18,376 nucleotides of DNA, taken from positions 1 to 18,376 of the forward strand of contig JANNXY010000053.1 in NCBI GenBank assembly GCA_031409775.1. Reading direction: 5' to 3'. Positions 13,588 to 18,376 of the stretch are shown one piece after another. The DNA is from JANNXY01 sp031409775. Its GTDB lineage: Bacteria; Patescibacteriota; Minisyncoccia; Phycocordibacterales; CAIZIN01. The first letter of the stretch is position 1, and every line of letters begins with the position of its first letter. A model generated the notes under the pieces. The model did no database searches and had not been told where the DNA came from. It saw only the letters and a program-made list of their open reading frames with translations. The position numbers were made by a program, and so were the translations under genes.

Positions 13588-14505
13588 TTACTTAACCAAC
13601 TTCTGATGCACATTACAAAAATGCGCGGAGCGGCCACCTATTACCTTGCGGATGATTTTGCCTTTGCAATTTTTCTTTTTACAATTCTCTCCTGTTCGCC
13701 TATAGGCATGGTGATGGAGCTGGAACTCACCCTTCTCCCCATATGGATTCCTGTAATCCGACATCGAGTCCCCACCGAAGTCGATGCCTTTGGCCAGAAT
13801 GGTCTTCACGCTATAGAACATATCGCGGAAATTATCAGGAGACAATTTGGATGTGATCATCTCTGGATGAATAGATGAGGCCCACAGTATCTCGTCTGAA
13901 TAAATATTGCCAATGCCGGCGACCACCCTCGGATCCATGAGAACTGTTTTTACCTTGCCTTTTGGCTTTCTCAACAGTACTGCTTTCAGATCAGCCAATG
14001 CAAATGATTTGTCCAGAGGTTCTGGTCCAGTATCAGCGAAAATAGTTTCTAGAGCATTCGCATCATTTATAAGGCTTACTGTGGCGAATTTGCGCATGTC
14101 AGAGAAAGCTACATGATTGCCGTCTGATAATGTGATGACGAAATGAATGAATCGGCTGAATGATCCTGCGAGTGGACTTGTCTTGTATATGGGCGACCAG
14201 GTGTTGGATGTCTTGTCGTATTCATATTTGCCATAGAGCAAGTGACCAGTCATCTTCATATGGATAAGTATCGTACTTGTACCTTCGAGGTCGATCAGTA
14301 CGTTCTTGGCACGTCTGTAGACTCTGACAATCCTCTTGCCCTTGACCGCTTTAGCAAATTTCTTGAAGTACTCGAGATCTTTTATATTTGACTTACCTTT
14401 GTAGTACGGACTGTTGTAGTCGCTCCAGAGTGATGTGATAACAGAACCCGATACGAGTCGGTCGAGGATAGTGGCTGTTGTATGGACTTCGGGTAATTCT
14501 GGCAT
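13588..14505 (-). CDS. mutM: Formamidopyrimidine-DNA glycosylase (Fpg/MutM)
   Basis: Bifunctional glycosylase/AP lyase that removes oxidised purines such as 8-oxoguanine. 305 residues starting MPELPEVHTT, with catalytic Pro2 and Glu3. Other features: RRAKNVL with K67 (the conserved N-terminal-domain lysine), KMTGHL (84-89), SDMRKF (135-140) with an intercalation-loop-like Arg, DPRVVAGIGNIYSDE (191-205) with the helix-two-turn-helix, and GGDSMSDYRNPYGEKG (244-259). The C-terminal zinc finger is unusual: C275-x4-C280 and C297-x2-H300 in place of the usual CxxC/CxxC. The Pro2 requirement fixes the start. No -10 at leaderless spacing is evident. The gene is divergent from the amidase gene with only 49 bases between them. 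Confidence 0.94.
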   Translation of the reverse strand: MPELPEVHTTATILDRLVSGSVITSLWSDYNSPYYKGKSNIKDLEYFKKFAKAVKGKRIVRVYRRAKNVLIDLEGTSTILIHMKMTGHLLYGKYEYDKTSNTWSPIYKTSPLAGSFSRFIHFVITLSDGNHVAFSDMRKFATVSLINDANALETIFADTGPEPLDKSFALADLKAVLLRKPKGKVKTVLMDPRVVAGIGNIYSDEILWASSIHPEMITSKLSPDNFRDMFYSVKTILAKGIDFGGDSMSDYRNPYGEKGEFQLHHHAYRRTGENCKKKNCKGKIIRKVIGGRSAHFCNVHQKLVK

Positions 14506-14542
14506 GCTAGCTAGGTGTTAGGTTATAGCTTTTAGCTTATAG

Positions 14543-14548
14543 TATAAT
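14543..14548 (+). promoter_or_regulatory. -10 box of the amidase gene
   Basis: Perfect TATAAT, exactly 6 bases before the ATG at 14555. The preceding AT-rich bases contain TTATAGCT and AGCTTATAG repeats of unknown meaning. Confidence 0.6.
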
Positions 14549-14554
14549 AGAAGA

Positions 14555-15742
14555 ATGTTCAAATATTTATTTGCTTACCTAATTATCTTTTCTGTTTGTG
14601 GACAGGTGTATGCTGGATTTACTCCTACAATCACGAGCGATGATCTGATAGCTAAATACAAAAATAGTGAGAAGATCAGGGTGCTAATAGTCCCTGGCCA
14701 CGATGACGAGTCACCAGGCACTGCGTACAGCGGCCTCAGAGAAGTAGATCTGAACCGCGCACTCGGCATACAACTCAGGGATGAGCTTGCTAGGGACAAA
14801 CATTTTGAAGTTATATATGCTCACAACCCATCCAACAAAGCGGGCGATGGTGATCCTGGGTACGCGACTTTCCTGAAGAACTATTTCGATGAGCAGGCAT
14901 CAGAGATAGATCAATTCCGCCAAAACGCGATAGAGAAGTTTAGTCGTTATCTAGAGCAGGGCAAAGTCGATACGCACGATGACAATGTGCCTCATGTTAC
15001 AGCCGGCTCAAATATAATACGTCGTCTATACGGTATCAACAAATGGGTAAGCGAGAATAATATAGATTTAGTTATACATATCCACTACAACGATCATGGA
15101 GGGCGAAAGTGGTCCAAGCCTGGAATGTATTCCGGATTTGCAGTGTATGTTCCAGAGAGGCAGTTCGGTAACGCAGAGACTTCCCGTCAGGTAGGGGGTG
15201 CTATCTACAACAGGATGACCAAGGTAACATTCCCTAGCAACATGCCTACAGAGGCGTCATTCGGAGGGGTGATAGAGGACCAGGATCTCATAGCTATAGG
15301 TGCGCACAACACAGTGAGTGTTCCTAGTGTACTACTCGAGTATTCGTATATATATGAGCCATGGGTGCAGTCATCTTCTAGGGACAAAATCTCTGCTGTA
15401 TTTGCTAGAGAAACCTATAGGGGGATACTTTCTTATTTCCAATCTGATTCGATATATAGTGCCAAACATACCCCACTCGCCCCATACACATGGAAGCGTG
15501 ACTTTGGTGAAAATATCAAAGCCAAATCTCATACAGATGTATTTATGCTCCAGTACGCTCTCCGTTCACTAGGATTCTATCCAGCTTCAGGCAAAGATCA
15601 GAATGACTGCCCGATCACAGGTGTGTTCGGTCCATGTACCAAGTCTGCTCTAAAGGCGTTCCAGAAAAGTTATGGTATCAAACCAACCGCATATCTAGGA
15701 CCCAAGACTCGTGAATTCCTAAATACTATTTATCAGAATTGA
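14555..15742 (+). CDS. Secreted N-acetylmuramoyl-L-alanine amidase with peptidoglycan-binding domain
   Basis: 395 residues. A signal peptide (about 1-20, ending VYA) precedes an Amidase_3-type zinc hydrolase that cleaves the bond between muramic acid and the stem peptide. Likely zinc ligands and catalytic residues: H49 in VPGHDDES, E63 in REVDLN, H175 or H177 in VIHIHYND, and E262 in LLEYSY. An extra Asp/Gln-rich insertion (about 95-150) is longer than in minimal family members. The C-terminus (about 326-393) is a PG_binding_1-like domain containing C352 and C361, close enough to form a disulphide. It probably remodels the cell's own wall, or the wall of a neighbour given the suspected host-associated life of this lineage (inference). 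The gene ends 17 bases inside the convergent murE gene. Confidence 0.9.
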   Translation: MFKYLFAYLIIFSVCGQVYAGFTPTITSDDLIAKYKNSEKIRVLIVPGHDDESPGTAYSGLREVDLNRALGIQLRDELARDKHFEVIYAHNPSNKAGDGDPGYATFLKNYFDEQASEIDQFRQNAIEKFSRYLEQGKVDTHDDNVPHVTAGSNIIRRLYGINKWVSENNIDLVIHIHYNDHGGRKWSKPGMYSGFAVYVPERQFGNAETSRQVGGAIYNRMTKVTFPSNMPTEASFGGVIEDQDLIAIGAHNTVSVPSVLLEYSYIYEPWVQSSSRDKISAVFARETYRGILSYFQSDSIYSAKHTPLAPYTWKRDFGENIKAKSHTDVFMLQYALRSLGFYPASGKDQNDCPITGVFGPCTKSALKAFQKSYGIKPTAYLGPKTREFLNTIYQN

Positions 15743-17000
15743 TTTTAGATAGTTCTTCCTTTACTACCCCAGCATCAGACCATGGAGTTTTCTCACCATT
15801 TGGACCCATTATGTACGGGTCGGTGCCTTTACCCGTTATGAGCACTGCATCACCTTCTTTGGCAAGCCGTAGCGCTTTGGTGATGGCTACGCGTCTGTCG
15901 AGGATGATCTCTATAGGCTTTGATTTGATCGCTTCTTTCATTTCCTCGACTATCGCTAGGGGGTCTTCGTCATACGGATCTTCGTTTGTAAGTATTATGT
16001 TATCACAATACTCGTCTGCGATACGACCCATCTCGGCCCTCTTCCAGGTATCTCTGCCACCACCGGTGTTGCCGAGGACGCATATCCTTTTCTTGGCATG
16101 GCCAAATGATGAATACAGCGCGATGAGCGAGTCGGGTGTGTGGGCATAGTCTACTACGATCTCATAATTCTCGTTTCCCACATGCTCTGCACGACCTGCT
16201 ATCCGCCCAAATGTGTTTATGGTTTCTTGGATTGTTTCTAGGGGTGTGTTTAGAAGTTCTGCGGTCTTTATCGCTGCTAGTATGTTGTATGCATTGAATG
16301 TACCTATAAGCGGGGAAGTAAACAACTCTCTCTGGTAGATAAATCTCACACCCTCTCTGTCCTCGTGGAAGGCTTCTATATCTGACAATGAATAAGTAAC
16401 TTTGTTCTCTATAGGTATCCGCAGGAACCTCTCGCCCTCGGTATCGTCTGCGTTTATAACCATAGTCTTAATAAGCTTGGTTGAGCTTAGCATGTTACGC
16501 AGTATTTCTAACTTGGCTTCTCTATACGCCTCATATGATCCATGAGACTCGATATGCTCTGGAGCGAGGTTGGTAAATACAAATGTATCTAGGTCGATAT
16601 ATCTATGCCGGAACTGTCGTGCACCTTCGGATGTGATCTCTACCACAGCATGGGTACAGCCTGCACCCACTGCGTCTGATAGGAATTTCTGCATGAAGAA
16701 TCTGCCGGGCATGGACATCTTGAACATGTTTGGCTTGGATTCATCGCCGATCTTGAACCGGATGGTGTTTGATAGAGCAGTTTTGTACCCAGCACTTTCT
16801 AGTATTGCGTTGATTATCTCGACAGTAGAAGATTTACCCTTGGTCCCTGTGACACCTATTACATATAGTCGGCGGGCAGGGAATCTGTAGTACAGAGCTC
16901 CTGTGAGTGCGATCACATAGTGATATGCCGGCTGGAAGAATTTGTAAATGCTATGCGGGATGAATTTCTCTATTTGGCGGAGGGTTGCATCAAGTTTCAT
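15726..17000 (-). CDS. MurE-type Mur ligase, short form
   Basis: Cytoplasmic ATP-dependent ligase of peptidoglycan precursor synthesis, adding the third stem-peptide amino acid to UDP-MurNAc-dipeptide. 424 residues. Features: P-loop GVTGTKGKSST (49-59), EITSEG (121-126), NLAPEHIE (144-151), K163 as likely carbamylated lysine, TFNAYNILAA (234-243), GRAEHV (269-274), VDYAHTPDS (283-291), GGGRDTWKR (313-321) and GKGTD (390-394). The N-terminal UDP-sugar-binding domain of typical MurE (about 480-500 residues) is shortened: only about 48 residues precede the P-loop. The substrate-specificity loop reads EDPYDEDP where diaminopimelate enzymes have DNPR, so the third residue is uncertain. The start is supported by TATGAT 6 bases upstream. 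MurE is the best fit; another Mur ligase is the alternative. Confidence 0.85.
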   Translation of the reverse strand: MKLDATLRQIEKFIPHSIYKFFQPAYHYVIALTGALYYRFPARRLYVIGVTGTKGKSSTVEIINAILESAGYKTALSNTIRFKIGDESKPNMFKMSMPGRFFMQKFLSDAVGAGCTHAVVEITSEGARQFRHRYIDLDTFVFTNLAPEHIESHGSYEAYREAKLEILRNMLSSTKLIKTMVINADDTEGERFLRIPIENKVTYSLSDIEAFHEDREGVRFIYQRELFTSPLIGTFNAYNILAAIKTAELLNTPLETIQETINTFGRIAGRAEHVGNENYEIVVDYAHTPDSLIALYSSFGHAKKRICVLGNTGGGRDTWKRAEMGRIADEYCDNIILTNEDPYDEDPLAIVEEMKEAIKSKPIEIILDRRVAITKALRLAKEGDAVLITGKGTDPYIMGPNGEKTPWSDAGVVKEELSKINSDK

Positions 17001-17006
17001 GGGTTA

Positions 17007-17012
17007 ATCATA
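17007..17012 (-). promoter_or_regulatory. -10 box of the MurE-type gene
   Basis: TATGAT on the minus strand with an extended TG one base upstream, ending 6 bases before the ATG at 17000. Confidence 0.5.
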
Positions 17013-17037
17013 ACATTCTAATTATCCACAAGCTTTC

Positions 17038-17065
17038 TTGACAGGACTTTTGTTTGTAGTAGACT
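17038..17065 (+). promoter_or_regulatory. Possible promoter of a very short transcript
   Basis: TTGACA (17038-17043), a 16-base spacer and TAGACT (17060-17065). No gene starts nearby on this strand, and a terminator-like hairpin lies only about 20 bases past the predicted start. Confidence 0.35.
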
Positions 17066-17084
17066 TTTTAATAAGTCACATATT

Positions 17085-17115
17085 AATCCGCAAAGCATTT
17101 GGCTTGCGGATTTTT
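17085..17115 (+). terminator. Terminator-like hairpin in the murE-ATPase gap
   Basis: AATCCGCAA (17085-17093) pairs with TTGCGGATT (17104-17112), followed by a T tract to 17115. No plus-strand gene lies upstream for it to end. Together with the promoter-like sequence at 17038 it could define a small RNA of about 45 bases. Confidence 0.5.
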
Positions 17116-17180
17116 CATTTGTTATTGCGAATTCTTTAGGGATTGCTTGATCATTGATGATTCTGACTAAACTGCAGTAT

Positions 17181-17222
17181 AGTGCATAAAAGTCAAGACT
17201 TTTATGCACTAGAGATTATAAT
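17181..17222 (+). promoter_or_regulatory. Palindromic operator and -10 box of AAA/DUF4143 copy 2
   Basis: A perfect 14-bp inverted repeat with a 2-base centre (17181-17194, 17197-17210) covers the -35 position. TATAAT at 17217-17222 ends 6 bases before the ATG at 17229. The core AGTCAAGACT (17191-17200) is 16 bases from the -10, as in copy 1. Confidence 0.65.
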
Positions 17223-17228
17223 AGTCAG

Positions 17229-18005
17229 ATGAGAAGAGAACAGAAAAAAGCCATAGTAGGAGATCTCAAGAAAAAGATGGTTTTTCTTGTTGGTCCGAGG
17301 CAGGTTGGCAAAACATGGCTTTCCAAAGAGATTATGAAGGAATATCACAGTCCTTTATATTTAGACTATGATAATTTGCAAGATAGACAAAAAATTAAGC
17401 AATTAGATATCTTGGATGGAGTTGATTTGCTGGTTCTAGATGAATTGCACAAGATGCCCAAATGGAAAAATTTCCTAAAAGGAATTTATGATGTCAGAAA
17501 TCCTAACATGCATCTGCTTGTAACAGGTAGTGCTAGCCTGGAAACCTTTAGGCAGGTTGGGGACTCTCTTGCCGGTAGGTTCTATGTGCACCATTTATTG
17601 CCAATCTCGATTAAGGAAATAGAGACTGCAAACTCCCATTATTCCATAGAGAGATTGCTCGAAAGAGGAGGGTTTCCTGAACCATTGCTTGCTAGCTCTA
17701 ACATTGATGCCAAAAGGTGGAGGGATGCATATGTCGATAGTCTCATAAAAGAGGATGTGATGGATTTTAAAGAAATAGAAAAGTTCAGGAACATGCGAGA
17801 TGTTTTCGAAATCCTGCGCGGCAAGGTCGGTTCGCAAATTTCCTATGCAAATATTGCAAATGATGTCGGTATTGCCCCAAATACGGTCAAGAAATATTTG
17901 GAGATTTTCGAGGCTTTATATATTATTTATCTGGTCAGGCCTTATTCGAAAAGGATAAACAGGTCACTTCTTATTAACCCTCCCCCTAAATACCCTCACT
18001 TATGA
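17229..18005 (+). pseudogene. AAA ATPase with DUF4143 domain (copy 2), truncated by an insertion
   Basis: The frame gives 258 residues against 376 for copy 1. It keeps Walker A GPRQVGKT (22-29), Walker B LLVLDE (67-72), TGSASLE and GGFPEP, and the winged-helix region. Homology to copy 1 stops at RINRSLL (codon 248, base 17972). The last ten residues (INPPPKYPHL) and the TGA come from inserted DNA. Copy 1 continues with KEPKIYFYDTGM and the DUF4143 core, so the nuclease-like part is lost. ATP binding might survive in a truncated product, but loss of function is more likely. The missing 3' part would be expected beyond the insertion, outside the window. Confidence 0.85.
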
Positions 18006-18011
18006 TATACT
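18006..18011 (+). promoter_or_regulatory. -10 box of the transposase gene
   Basis: TATACT with TG at 18003-18004, exactly 6 bases before the ATG at 18018. This is the same leaderless design as the resident genes. Confidence 0.5.
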
Positions 18012-18017
18012 TTAGTA

Positions 18018-18376
18018 ATGAAAAACAAAAAAAGTACCCTGAAAAGGGTAAAGTCTCACCGTGACTTTCGTTCTCTAAATGAAGACACTCAAGCCGAGTT
18101 ACGTAGAATAGCATTAGCAAATATTGACAAAGGCCAAACTCTAGAATTTGTAGCCAAACTAATGGAAGTACATATACAGACAGTAAGAGATTGGATAAAA
18201 AGAAGAAAGGATTTAAAAAAGAGAGGATATAGAGGGGAAAAGAGGGGTAGGAATGAAGGCGATGATAGACTTTTGAATAGGAAGAAGGAACTAAAAATTA
18301 AAACTCTGATAGAAACTAAGACTCCAGATATGTTAGGTCTCGGAGCAGCTCTTTGGACTAGACGGATAATACAAAA
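18018..18376 (+). CDS. IS630-family transposase, N-terminal part
   Basis: The frame is open from the ATG at 18018 to the window edge (119 codons). A basic N-terminus is followed by LNEDTQAELRRIALANIDKG and a helix-turn-helix (FVAKLMEVHIQTVRDWIKRR), then a basic GYRGEKRGR linker and a second helical region ending PDMLGLGAALWTRRIIQ. This order, helix-turn-helix then an LWT(R)xxI motif, is typical of the DNA-binding part of IS630 transposases. The DDE catalytic domain should lie beyond the window. It supplies the DNA that interrupted AAA/DUF4143 copy 2. Confidence 0.85.
   Translation, partial: MKNKKSTLKRVKSHRDFRSLNEDTQAELRRIALANIDKGQTLEFVAKLMEVHIQTVRDWIKRRKDLKKRGYRGEKRGRNEGDDRLLNRKKELKIKTLIETKTPDMLGLGAALWTRRIIQ

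Larger units (their letters stand above)
17973..18376 (+). mobile_element. Insertion sequence, IS630-type, left part only
   Basis: The left boundary is inferred from where the DUF4143 homology ends. TA dinucleotides at 17972-17973 and 17975-17976 fit the TA target of the IS630/Tc1-mariner group. The element probably begins near ACCCTCCCCC (17977 onward). The right end and the target duplication are outside the window. Confidence 0.7.

Noticed and set aside
17022..17030. Perfect DnaA-box-like TTATCCACA upstream of the murE-like gene
   Set aside because: It is a single site, without a cluster, an unwinding element or dnaA/dnaN nearby, so an origin cannot be argued. Local regulation remains possible.
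1..18376. CRISPR array, prophage or known defence island
   Set aside because: No regularly spaced direct repeats, cas genes, phage structural genes or restriction genes are visible. The DUF4143 ATPases alone do not make a defence system.

Overview
The window reads as part of the chromosome of a streamlined bacterium, most likely a member of the Candidate Phyla Radiation (Patescibacteria), probably of Parcubacteria type. This is inferred from the gene set: a short MurE-type ligase without the usual N-terminal domain, a small HolA, a PolA without a recognisable proofreading domain, secreted proteins with peptidoglycan-binding repeats, two AAA/DUF4143 ATPases, very tight gene packing, and a tRNA without encoded CCA. 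TGA is a normal stop (ruvB, tsaE, amidase), so the TGA-as-glycine code of Gracilibacteria/SR1 does not apply.

Layout: (1) 110-3084, ruvB and a type IV pilus/type II secretion ATPase, both on the minus strand. Between them lies a 6S-RNA-like structured RNA (about 1152-1332, plus strand) with a near-consensus promoter. (2) 3117-5394, two unfamiliar plus-strand genes, a putative lipoprotein and a membrane-anchored coiled-coil/Pro-Thr-rich protein. Each has its own -35/-10 promoter, a long CA-rich leader, a Shine-Dalgarno site and a terminator. The second terminator carries a tRNA T-arm-like loop. A palindromic repeat follows (5400-5496). (3) 5506-9075, tsaE-polA-holA (tRNA t6A modification, then DNA replication and repair). 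(4) 9076-11497, an AAA/DUF4143 ATPase, tRNA-Lys(CTT) with a hairpin-rich trailer, a DoxX-like membrane protein and a SpoU-type RNA methyltransferase. (5) 11515-17000, a secreted beta-helix protein with two peptidoglycan-binding domains, a formamidopyrimidine-DNA glycosylase, an N-acetylmuramoyl-L-alanine amidase with a peptidoglycan-binding domain, and a MurE-like ligase. (6) 17001-18376, a second AAA/DUF4143 gene cut off by an IS630-type insertion whose transposase runs out of the window.

The strongest system-level signals are these. (a) A 6S-like RNA sits head-to-head with ruvB, and their promoters interleave. (b) About a dozen genes have a -10 hexamer 6-7 bases (one case 9) before the start codon and no Shine-Dalgarno site, implying widespread leaderless transcription. 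The two-gene module at 3117-5394 uses the opposite architecture and different codons. (c) Both AAA/DUF4143 genes carry a palindrome with core AGTCAAGACT exactly 16 bases upstream of the -10, suggesting a shared regulatory circuit.

All assignments come from reading the sequence. No database search or folding program was run.
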